Assembly (NCBI RefSeq): GCF_900199635.1
Contig: NZ_LT962687.1
Span: forward strand, 32,501 to 96,500
Length of the DNA: 64,000 nucleotides
Reading direction: 5' to 3'
Source: Anaerotruncus massiliensis (ex Togo et al. 2026)
GTDB lineage: Bacteria > Bacillota > Clostridia > Oscillospirales > Ruminococcaceae
Below, one piece after another: positions 56,714 to 64,000 of the stretch. Within the stretch, counting starts at the first letter, position 1. Each line of letters starts with the position of its first letter. The notes under the pieces are model-generated. The model did not search any database. It was not told the DNA's origin and saw nothing but the letters and a program-made list of their open reading frames with translations. Position numbers and translations under genes: made by a program.

Positions 56714-57337
56714 ATGCCAAAGGTTCAAGTTTATGATATGGCCGGCAAAGCCGTTTCTGAGATCGAGCTTTCCGACGCCGTCTTCGGCATCACCCCCAAT
56801 CAGGCGGTCGTGCACGCGTGCGTCGTGAATTATCTGGCCAACCAGCGCCAGGGCACCCAGTCGACCCTGACCCGCACCGAGGTTACCGGCGGCGGCAAGA
56901 AGCCCTGGAGGCAGAAGGGCACCGGCCACGCGCGCCAGGGTTCCATCCGCGCTCCCCAGTGGCGCAAGGGCGGCATCGCGCTCGGCCCCAAGCCGCGCGA
57001 TTACAGCTACTCCCTCAACAAGAAGACCCGCCGCCTGGCGATCAAATCGGTCTTCTCCGACAAGGTCCTCACGAACGACCTGATCGTGGTCGACCAGATC
57101 ACCGTGGACGGCTACAAGACCCGCCCGGTGGTCGACATGCTCAAGGCGCTCGGCGCGGAAAAGAAGGCGCTCATCGTCATGGGCGACAAGAACGACCAGT
57201 TCATCAAATCCGCTTCCAACATCCCGGGCGTCAAGACCGCGCTGGTCAACACGCTCAACGTCTACGACATCGTCAACTGCGACAAGTTCATCGTCGCGAA
57301 AGACGCCGTCGCCAAACTCGAGGAGGTGTACGCATAA
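56714..57337 (+). CDS. rplD: 50S ribosomal protein L4
   Basis: A 207-residue L4; its internal loop (about 42-95, including [19 protein letters not shown]) lines the exit tunnel. In some bacteria L4 represses its own operon through the S10 leader. Stop and rplW start overlap by one base (TAATG). Confidence 0.97.
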   Translation: MPKVQVYDMAGKAVSEIELSDAVFGITPNQAVVHACVVNYLANQRQGTQSTLTRTEVTGGGKKPWRQKGTGHARQGSIRAPQWRKGGIALGPKPRDYSYSLNKKTRRLAIKSVFSDKVLTNDLIVVDQITVDGYKTRPVVDMLKALGAEKKALIVMGDKNDQFIKSASNIPGVKTALVNTLNVYDIVNCDKFIVAKDAVAKLEEVYA

Positions 57338-57633
57338 TGAAAGCTCCGCAGGACATTATCCTCCGTCCGGTCATCACCGAGGCTTCGATGGCGAACGTGC
57401 AGCTTCGGAAGTACACCTTCCGGGTCGCCAAGGACGCCAACAAGATTGAAATCGCCAAGGCCGTCGAGGCGCTGTTCCCCGGCGCCAAGGTGTCGTCGGT
57501 CAACACGATCAGCTGCCGCGGCCGCCTGAAACGGATGGGCCGCAACCAGGGCTACACCCCTTCCTTCAAGAAGGCGATCGTGACGTTGACCGAGGGTTCG
57601 AAGACGATCGAGTTCTTCGACACCATGCTCTAA
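57337..57633 (+). CDS. rplW: 50S ribosomal protein L23
   Basis: A 98-residue L23 at the tunnel exit, docking site for trigger factor and SRP. DIILRPVITEASM and the C-terminal KKAIVTLTEGSKTIEFF are typical. Starts within the rplD stop codon. Confidence 0.96.
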   Translation: MKAPQDIILRPVITEASMANVQLRKYTFRVAKDANKIEIAKAVEALFPGAKVSSVNTISCRGRLKRMGRNQGYTPSFKKAIVTLTEGSKTIEFFDTML

Positions 57634-57697
57634 TGGCGCCCTGCGCCGCGTATGGGGTTCTCTGCCCCGCTAACTAAAATGAGGAGAGTGAAACCGA

Positions 57698-58531
<834 letters not shown>

Positions 58532-58556
58532 GACGGGCTGAAAGGAGGAAATATTC

Positions 58557-58832
58557 ATGGGTAGAAGCATTAAAAAGGGACCGTACGTTCAGCCCGTTCT
58601 GCTGGAGAGGGTCCGCAAGATGAACGAGAGCGGCGAGAAAAAGCAGGTCCTCAAGACCTGGAGCCGCGCTTCGACGATATTCCCCGATTTTGTCGGGCAC
58701 ACCTTCGCGGTCCACGACGGCCGCAAGCACGTGCCGGTTTATGTGACCGAGGACATGGTTGGGCACAAGCTCGGCGAGTTTGCCCCCACCAGGACCTACC
58801 GCGGACACGCCGGCGCCAGGAAGAGCAACTAA
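58557..58832 (+). CDS. rpsS: 30S ribosomal protein S19
   Basis: A 91-residue S19 of the 30S head. [18 protein letters not shown] and the [29 protein letters not shown] block are typical. ATG follows AAAGGAGG. Confidence 0.97.
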   Translation: MGRSIKKGPYVQPVLLERVRKMNESGEKKQVLKTWSRASTIFPDFVGHTFAVHDGRKHVPVYVTEDMVGHKLGEFAPTRTYRGHAGARKSN

Positions 58833-58859
58833 AACGAGGCCGAAAGGAGGAACTCAACC

Positions 58860-59195
58860 ATGGAAGCAAGAGCTTCGCTGAGACATGCCCGCATCGCGCC
58901 TCGCAAGGTGCAGATCGTGCTTGATCTTATCCGCAACAAGCCCGCCGACCAGGCGATGGCGATTCTCCGGCAGACCCCCAAGGCCGCTTGCGAGCCGTTG
59001 GAGAAGCTGCTGAAGTCGGCCGTGGCAAATGCCGAGAACAATTTCAACATGGACAGGAACAACCTGTACGTGTCCGAGTGCTACGTCACCCCCGGCCCGA
59101 CGATGAAACGGATCCGCCCCCGCGCGCAGGGCAGGGCGTTCCGCGTACTCAAGAGGACGTCCCACGTCTTCATCACCGTCAAAGAACAAGAATAA
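58860..59195 (+). CDS. rplV: 50S ribosomal protein L22
   Basis: A 111-residue L22 whose beta hairpin lines the exit tunnel (VTPGPTMKRIRPRAQGRAF region). LRHARIAPRKVQIVLDLIRNKP is the family start. ATG follows AAAGGAGG. Confidence 0.97.
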   Translation: MEARASLRHARIAPRKVQIVLDLIRNKPADQAMAILRQTPKAACEPLEKLLKSAVANAENNFNMDRNNLYVSECYVTPGPTMKRIRPRAQGRAFRVLKRTSHVFITVKEQE

Positions 59196-59216
59196 CGCTG
59201 AAAGAGGAGGTAAACT

Positions 59217-59924
59217 ATGGGCCAAAAAGTGAATCCGCACGGCCTTCGTGTCGGAGTTATTAAGGATTGGGATTCCCGCTGGTTTGCTAAGGACGATGCT
59301 TTCGGCGATATCCTTGTCGAGGATTATAAGCTCCGCAAGTTCTTAAAGAAAACCCTTTACGATGCAGGAATCCCCCGCATTGAAATCGAGCGCGACGCCA
59401 CCAAGGTGCGCATCCACATCCACTGCTCCCGCCCGGGCATCGTCATCGGCAGGGGCGGCGCCGAGATCGAGAAGATCCGCCGCCAGTGCGACGAGATGAT
59501 CAACAAGGGCAAGGCCGCGGCCGACAAGCGCCAGGTCTTCATCAACGTCGTCGAGGTCAAGTCCCCCGACAAGAACGCCCAGCTCGTGGCCGAGTCGATC
59601 GCCGCCCAGCTGGAAGCCCGCGTCTCCTTCCGCCGCGCCATGAAGCAGTCGATCGGACGCGCGATGAAGTTCGGCGCCCGCGGCATCAAGATCCAGGTGT
59701 CCGGCCGTCTGGGCGGCGCCGAGATCGCGAGGACCGAGCACTACCATGAGGGCACCATCCCCCTGCAGACCATCCGCGCCGACATCGACTACGGCTTTGC
59801 CGAGGCGAACACCACCTACGGAAGAATCGGCGTCAAGGTATGGATCTACGCCGGAGAGGTTCTCGGGGATGCCAAGAGGCCCCGCAGGGATGACCGTCCC
59901 CAGAGGGAAGGAGGCAAACAGTAA
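59217..59924 (+). CDS. rpsC: 30S ribosomal protein S3
   Basis: A 235-residue S3 with the KH domain at [22 protein letters not shown] and the C-terminal [12 protein letters not shown] strand; part of the mRNA entry helicase. It overlaps rplP by one base (TAATG). Confidence 0.97.
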   Translation: MGQKVNPHGLRVGVIKDWDSRWFAKDDAFGDILVEDYKLRKFLKKTLYDAGIPRIEIERDATKVRIHIHCSRPGIVIGRGGAEIEKIRRQCDEMINKGKAAADKRQVFINVVEVKSPDKNAQLVAESIAAQLEARVSFRRAMKQSIGRAMKFGARGIKIQVSGRLGGAEIARTEHYHEGTIPLQTIRADIDYGFAEANTTYGRIGVKVWIYAGEVLGDAKRPRRDDRPQREGGKQ

Positions 59925-60355
59925 TGCTGCTGCCAAAACGTGTGAAATACCGCCGTGTTCAGCGCGGCCGCCTCAAGGGCAAGGCCCTGCGCGGCAACAC
60001 CGTCACTTACGGAGATTTCGGCCTGCAGGCGCTTGAGCCGGCGTGGGTCACCTCCAACCAGATCGAGGCCGCCCGTATCGCCATGACCCGCTACATCAAG
60101 CGCGGCGGCCAGGTCTGGATCAAGATTTTCCCGGATAAGCCGATCACCGAAAAACCGGCCGAGACCCGCATGGGTTCCGGTAAAGGAAGCCCCGAGTACT
60201 GGGTCGCAGTCGTCAAGCCCGGCCGCGTGATGTTTGAAATCGGCGGCGTGCCCGAGGACCTGGCCCGTGAGGCAATGCGTCTTGCCGCGCACAAGCTGCC
60301 CATCAAGTGCAAGTTCGTTGCCAAAGAGACTGAGGAAAAGGGGAGTGAAGAGTAA
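59924..60355 (+). CDS. rplP: 50S ribosomal protein L16
   Basis: A 143-residue L16 contacting A-site t[25 protein letters not shown] and [19 protein letters not shown] are diagnostic. Starts inside the rpsC stop and overlaps rpmC by one base. Confidence 0.97.
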   Translation: MLLPKRVKYRRVQRGRLKGKALRGNTVTYGDFGLQALEPAWVTSNQIEAARIAMTRYIKRGGQVWIKIFPDKPITEKPAETRMGSGKGSPEYWVAVVKPGRVMFEIGGVPEDLAREAMRLAAHKLPIKCKFVAKETEEKGSEE

Positions 60356-60555
60356 TGAAGGCAACTGAGATCAGGGAACTGTCTGACAAGGAGCTTCAGG
60401 AGAAGCTCAACGACCTCAAAGCCGAGCTTTTCAACCTTCGTTTCCAGCACGCGATCAACCAGCTCGATAACCCGATGCGCCTGAACATCGTCAAGAAGGA
60501 CATCGCGCGGGTGAAGACCCAGATCCGGGCCAACGAGCTTAAGAGCGCGCAGTAA
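60355..60555 (+). CDS. rpmC: 50S ribosomal protein L29
   Basis: A 66-residue two-helix L29 near the tunnel exit. [29 protein letters not shown] is the family pattern. ATG lies in the rplP stop (TAATG). Confidence 0.96.
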   Translation: MKATEIRELSDKELQEKLNDLKAELFNLRFQHAINQLDNPMRLNIVKKDIARVKTQIRANELKSAQ

Positions 60556-60577
60556 GCGGAAGGGAGGACGAAGGTAA

Positions 60578-60835
60578 ATGAGCGAAAGAAATCTCCGCAA
60601 GACCCGTGTCGGCACGGTTGTCAGCGATAAGATGGATAAGACGGTCGTCGTCGCCATCCAGGACAACGTCAAACATCCCCTTTACAAGAAGATCATCAAG
60701 CGCACCGTGAAGTTCAAGGCGCACGACGAAGAGAACGCGTGCGGCGTTGGCGACAAGGTCAAGATCATGGAGACCCGCCCCCTGTCCAAGGATAAACGGT
60801 GGAGGGTCACCGAAATCATTGAGAAGGCGAAATAA
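60578..60835 (+). CDS. rpsQ: 30S ribosomal protein S17
   Basis: An 85-residue OB-fold S17, primary 16S binder. [19 protein letters not shown], then [19 protein letters not shown], are typical. ATG follows AAGGGAGG. Confidence 0.97.
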   Translation: MSERNLRKTRVGTVVSDKMDKTVVVAIQDNVKHPLYKKIIKRTVKFKAHDEENACGVGDKVKIMETRPLSKDKRWRVTEIIEKAK

Positions 60836-60883
60836 CATCCGGACGGTCTTTTCCGACAGTCCGATTGAAAGGAGGAACGCTCT

Positions 60884-61252
60884 GTGATACAGATGCAGAC
60901 CTATCTCAAAGTAGCCGACAACACCGGTGCGAAGGAACTCATGTGCATCCGCGTGCTCGGCGGCTCCCGCAGGAGATACGCCAACATTGGCGATGTGGTC
61001 GTGGCTTCCGTCAAGAAGGCCGCGCCCGGCGGTCAGGTGAAAAAGGGCGACGTGGTCAAGGCGGTAATCGTTCGTTCCGCTAAGGGGATCCGCCGCGACG
61101 ACGGGACCTATATCCGCTTCGACGAGAACGCTGCGGTCATCATCAGAGAAGATAAAAACCCCAGAGGTACCCGTATCTTTGGACCGGTTGCGAGGGAACT
61201 CCGCGAAAAGGAGTACCTCAAGATTTTAAGCCTCGCTCCCGAGGTGCTGTAA
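60884..61252 (+). CDS. rplN: 50S ribosomal protein L14
   Basis: A 122-residue L14 at the subunit interface. [26 protein letters not shown] and the C-terminal [16 protein letters not shown] are diagnostic. The start follows AAAGGAGG and reads GTG at 60884; the 48 bases before it are plain spacer. Confidence 0.97.
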   Translation: MIQMQTYLKVADNTGAKELMCIRVLGGSRRRYANIGDVVVASVKKAAPGGQVKKGDVVKAVIVRSAKGIRRDDGTYIRFDENAAVIIREDKNPRGTRIFGPVARELREKEYLKILSLAPEVL

Positions 61253-61267
61253 TGGAGGTGCTCAAAA

Positions 61268-61591
61268 GTGAATAAGCTTCACGTCAAAAAGGGCGATACA
61301 GTCATCGTTCTGTCCGGCAAGGACAAGGGCAAGCAGGGCAAGGTTCTTGAGGTCTCCCCCAAGGAGGGCAAGGTCATCGTCGACCACGTCAACATGATGA
61401 CCAAGCACGTCAAGCCCCGCAAAATGGGCGATCCCGGCGGCATCGTGAAGGCGGAGGGCGCCATGTACGCCTCCAAGGTCATGCTCGTCTGCCCCAAATG
61501 CGGCAAGCCCACCCGGATTGCCCACAAGGTTCTCAACGACGGCAAGAAGGAACGTATCTGCAAAAACCCGAAATGTGGCGAAACTTTTTAA
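61268..61591 (+). CDS. rplX: 50S ribosomal protein L24
   Basis: A 107-residue L24 with the KOW motif [20 protein letters not shown] and the NMMTKHVKP segment. The C-terminal tail carries CPKCGKPTR...CKNPKC, a zinc-ribbon-like extension common in Firmicutes L24. GTG start 61268 follows TGGAGG. Confidence 0.97.
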   Translation: MNKLHVKKGDTVIVLSGKDKGKQGKVLEVSPKEGKVIVDHVNMMTKHVKPRKMGDPGGIVKAEGAMYASKVMLVCPKCGKPTRIAHKVLNDGKKERICKNPKCGETF

Positions 61592-61607
61592 GTAAGGAGG
61601 AGAAATC

Positions 61608-62147
61608 ATGGCACGACTCAAGGACCAGTACGTGGGCGAGATCGCTCCCGCGCTGATGAAGAAATTCAGCTATAAATCTGTCATGCAGATCCCCAAGCTT
61701 GATAAGGTCGTCATCAATGTCGGCTGCGGCGAGGCGCGGGACAATCCCAAGATCATCGACGCAATCGTTTCTGACCTTTCCAAGATCACGGGCCAGCGCC
61801 CGGTCATCTGCAAGGCGAAAAAATCCGTGGCGAACTTCAAGCTGCGTGAAGGCATGAACATCGGCGCAAAGGTCACCCTGCGCGGCGACCGGATGTATGA
61901 GTTCGTCGACAGGCTGTTCTCCGTGGCCCTGCCCCGCGTGCGCGACTTCCGTGGGATCAACCCCAACGGCTTCGACGGGCGCGGCAACTACAACATGGGC
62001 CTCAAGGAGCAGCTGATCTTCCCCGAGATCGACTACGACAAGATCGACAAGGTCCGGGGCATGGACATCTGCTTTGTCACCACTGCGAAAACCGACGAGG
62101 AGTCCCGCGAGCTCTTGACGCTCATGGGCGCCCCATTTGCGAAGTAA
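61608..62147 (+). CDS. rplE: 50S ribosomal protein L5
   Basis: A 179-residue L5, 5S rRNA binder of the central protuberance. [41 protein letters not shown] and [20 protein letters not shown] are diagnostic. ATG follows AAGGAGGAG. Confidence 0.97.
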   Translation: MARLKDQYVGEIAPALMKKFSYKSVMQIPKLDKVVINVGCGEARDNPKIIDAIVSDLSKITGQRPVICKAKKSVANFKLREGMNIGAKVTLRGDRMYEFVDRLFSVALPRVRDFRGINPNGFDGRGNYNMGLKEQLIFPEIDYDKIDKVRGMDICFVTTAKTDEESRELLTLMGAPFAK

Positions 62148-62159
62148 GGAGGGAAAACT

Positions 62160-62345
62160 GTGGCAAAAACATCGATGAAGATCAAGCAGAGCCGCCCGGC
62201 GAAGTTCTCCACCAGGGAATACACCCGGTGCAAGATCTGCGGCAGGCCGCACGCTTACCTTCGCAAATTCGGAGTCTGCCGTATTTGTTTCAGGGAACTG
62301 GCGTACAAAGGGCAGATCCCCGGCGTCAGGAAGGCAAGCTGGTAA
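62160..62345 (+). CDS. rpsN: 30S ribosomal protein S14, zinc (type Z) form
   Basis: A 61-residue C+ form of S14 with zinc ligands C24, C27, C40 and C43 (CKICGRP and CRICFRE). GTG 62160 follows AAGGAGG. Bacteria with zinc-limitation control often carry a second, cysteine-less copy elsewhere; none lies in the window. Confidence 0.97.
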   Translation: MAKTSMKIKQSRPAKFSTREYTRCKICGRPHAYLRKFGVCRICFRELAYKGQIPGVRKASW

Positions 62346-62378
62346 AACAAAGCTGAGCGAATAAAGGAGGTTGACGGC

Positions 62379-62777
62379 ATGCATATCACCGATACGATCG
62401 CTGACATGCTGACCCGTATCAGAAATGCGAACAGTGCAAAACATGATACGGTCGATATTCCTGCTTCCAACATGAAGAAAGCAATTGCTCAGATTTTGTT
62501 GGATGAAGGATATATAAAGAGCTTCACCGTCGTCGAGGACGGCAAACAGGGCACCATCCGCGTTGTCCTGAAATACGGGCAGGGCAAGACCCCGGTCATC
62601 CAGGGCCTTCGCAGGGTTTCCAAACCCGGCCTGCGCATCTACACCAGCTGTGAGGATATGCCCCGCGTGATGAAGGGACTCGGCGTTGCCATCCTGTCCA
62701 CCAACAAGGGCGTTATGACCGACAGGCAGGCTCGCAAAGAGAATGTCGGCGGCGAAGTCCTCGCGTTCATTTGGTAA
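62379..62777 (+). CDS. rpsH: 30S ribosomal protein S8
   Basis: A 132-residue S8. [21 protein letters not shown] and the C-terminal [26 protein letters not shown] are diagnostic. ATG follows AAAGGAGG. S8 represses the spc operon in E. coli; no equivalent leader is obvious here. Confidence 0.97.
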   Translation: MHITDTIADMLTRIRNANSAKHDTVDIPASNMKKAIAQILLDEGYIKSFTVVEDGKQGTIRVVLKYGQGKTPVIQGLRRVSKPGLRIYTSCEDMPRVMKGLGVAILSTNKGVMTDRQARKENVGGEVLAFIW

Positions 62778-62792
62778 GGGGGGTGCGGTGAA

Positions 62793-63338
62793 ATGAGTCG
62801 AATCGGAAGAAAACCCATCACCGTGCCCGCGGGCGTCGACGTCAAAATCGACGGCAGCACGGTAACCGTCAAGGGCCCCAAGGGCACCCTGACCCAGACC
62901 TTCCGCCCCGAGATGGGCATCAAGCAGGAAGGCAGCGAGATCCTCGTGACCCGCCCCAACGACGAGAAGGAGATGCGCAGCCTGCACGGGCTGACCCGCA
63001 CCCTGGTCGCCAACATGGTGCAGGGCGTCACCGAGGAGTTCAAGAAGGAACTCGAGATCAACGGCGTCGGCTACCGCGCGGCCAAGCAGGGCAAACAGCT
63101 CGTCATGACCCTCGGCTACAGCCACCAGGTCTTCATGGAGGACAACGCCGACATCACGATCGACGTCCCCGCGCCCAACAAGATCATCATCCACGGCCCC
63201 GACAAGCAGAAGGTCGGCCAGTTCGCGGCGGAAGTCCGCGAGAAGCGCCCGCCCGAGCCGTATAAGGGCAAGGGGATCAAGTATATCGACGAAGTGATCA
63301 TCCGCAAGGAAGGCAAAGCGGGCAAGGGCAAGAAGTAA
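62793..63338 (+). CDS. rplF: 50S ribosomal protein L6
   Basis: A 181-residue L6 with two related domains. [16 protein letters not shown] starts it, and [30 protein letters not shown] ends it. ATG follows GGGGGGTGCGG-type sequence. Confidence 0.97.
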   Translation: MSRIGRKPITVPAGVDVKIDGSTVTVKGPKGTLTQTFRPEMGIKQEGSEILVTRPNDEKEMRSLHGLTRTLVANMVQGVTEEFKKELEINGVGYRAAKQGKQLVMTLGYSHQVFMEDNADITIDVPAPNKIIIHGPDKQKVGQFAAEVREKRPPEPYKGKGIKYIDEVIIRKEGKAGKGKK

Positions 63339-63352
63339 AGGAGTGAAGTAAC

Positions 63353-63712
63353 ATGGTAACGAAGCCTGACAAGAATGTCGCCAGACTCAAACGGCACAGC
63401 AGGGTCAGGGCGAAGATCAGCGGCACGCCTGGCTGCCCTCGTCTTGATGTCTTCCGCTCCGCCAAACACATCTATGCCCAGATCATCGACGATGAAAACG
63501 GCGTGACGCTGTGCGCGGCGTCCTCGCTGGACAAGGATTTCGAGGGCAACGGCGGCAACAAGGAAGCGGCCAAGAAGGTCGGCGAAGCGATTGCGAAGAA
63601 AGCGGCCGACAAGGGCATCAGCGAAGTGGTGTTCGACCGCGGCGGCTATATCTACCACGGGCGCGTCAAGGAGCTGGCGGAAGCGGCCCGTGAAGGCGGC
63701 CTCAAATTCTAA
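63353..63712 (+). CDS. rplR: 50S ribosomal protein L18
   Basis: A 119-residue 5S rRNA binder. [37 protein letters not shown] is typical, ending [30 protein letters not shown] follows AAGGAG. Confidence 0.97.
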   Translation: MVTKPDKNVARLKRHSRVRAKISGTPGCPRLDVFRSAKHIYAQIIDDENGVTLCAASSLDKDFEGNGGNKEAAKKVGEAIAKKAADKGISEVVFDRGGYIYHGRVKELAEAAREGGLKF

Positions 63713-63728
63713 AGAAGGAGGGATACTT

Positions 63729-64000
63729 TTGGCTCAGTTTAATGCGAACAACAATGACGAGCTCAAGGAGCGCGTCGTAGCGATTAACCGCGTTTCCAAA
63801 ACGGTGAAAGGCGGACGCATCTTCAAGTTCGCGGCCCTCGTGGTTGTCGGCGACGGCAACGGCACGGTCGGCTTCGGGCTTGGTAAAGCGGGCGAGGTAC
63901 CCGACGCCATCCGCAAGGGTATTGAGGACGCGAAAAAACACCTTCACAAGATCTCCCTCAAGGGAACGACCATCCCCCACGAGGCGATCGGCGTTTACGG
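63729..64000 (+). CDS. rpsE: 30S ribosomal protein S5 (5' part, cut by window end)
   Basis: The first 90 codons of S5 starting at TTG 63729 after AAGGAGG (about 63716). [35 protein letters not shown] is the S5 N-terminal dsRBD-like domain, followed by [25 protein letters not shown]. The remainder lies beyond the window. Confidence 0.95.
   Translation, partial: MAQFNANNNDELKERVVAINRVSKTVKGGRIFKFAALVVVGDGNGTVGFGLGKAGEVPDAIRKGIEDAKKHLHKISLKGTTIPHEAIGVY

Overview
The window reads as a high-GC chromosome segment of an anaerobic Gram-positive bacterium of the class Clostridia, most likely an Oscillospirales/Ruminococcaceae-type gut organism. Supporting signs are sigma-A promoters of the TTGACA-N17-TATAAT type, strong GGAGG ribosome binding sites, frequent TTG/GTG starts, a Firmicutes-type SOS box at lexA, FabK instead of FabI, a zinc-type rpsN, a GTP-type PEP carboxykinase and the standard S10-spc ribosomal gene order. 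The species cannot be named from the sequence.

Layout. 1-450: tail of an rRNA operon (5S, tRNA-Asn, 5S). 530-4308: a GyrI-like protein, then lexA with a HAD phosphatase on the minus strand, a candidate small RNA, a membrane acyltransferase and a DUF4358 lipoprotein. 4466-6546: a NERD-like membrane protein and an orphan sugar-type ABC ATPase. 7646-9897: serC-serA. 10175-13650: NfeD/SPFH pair, a DUF1638 protein and hflX. 14532-23785: a flavoredoxin-like gene, then arginine biosynthesis argG-H-C-J-B-D-F. 23923-27807: orphan solute-binding lipoprotein, trmO, ilvB-ilvN. 29175-35815: trmB-dusB, a GNAT gene, polA-rimI-tsaD. 36034-38662: pckG with a tiny downstream membrane protein, and a secreted protein. 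38774-44469: a LacI-type regulator with two sensor domains facing a codB-codA-tudS operon (pyrimidine import, deamination, putative desulfuration). 44539-52003: fabD-aroE-aroK (minus) diverging from fabH-K-G-F-Z and acpP. 52075-55166: BI-1 family protein, proS, a four-helix membrane protein. 55667-64000: rpsJ to rpsE (cut by the window edge).

Most genes are ordinary housekeeping genes. The unusual material lies in the spacers. Three large spacers (6547-7557, 13651-14531, 27808-29154) share a modular element of about 0.5-0.6 kb made of consecutive triloop hairpins, together with arrays of a two-hairpin repeat. Inside two of them, and again alone behind the GNAT gene at 31450, sits a 75-nt unit that folds into a four-way junction with no unpaired junction bases. 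It has a 10-bp outer stem and hairpins of 8, 7 and 8 bp, each with a 3-nt loop. All three copies keep exactly this geometry although several arms have changed sequence by paired substitutions. Palindromes repeatedly swallow the stop codon of the preceding gene.

Other points worth following are the two-sensor LacI regulator with paired 17-bp candidate operators, the TudS-type desulfidase in a cytosine operon, a candidate C-rich small RNA beside lexA, face-to-face fabD/fabH promoters, and an attenuator-like hairpin in the rpsJ leader.
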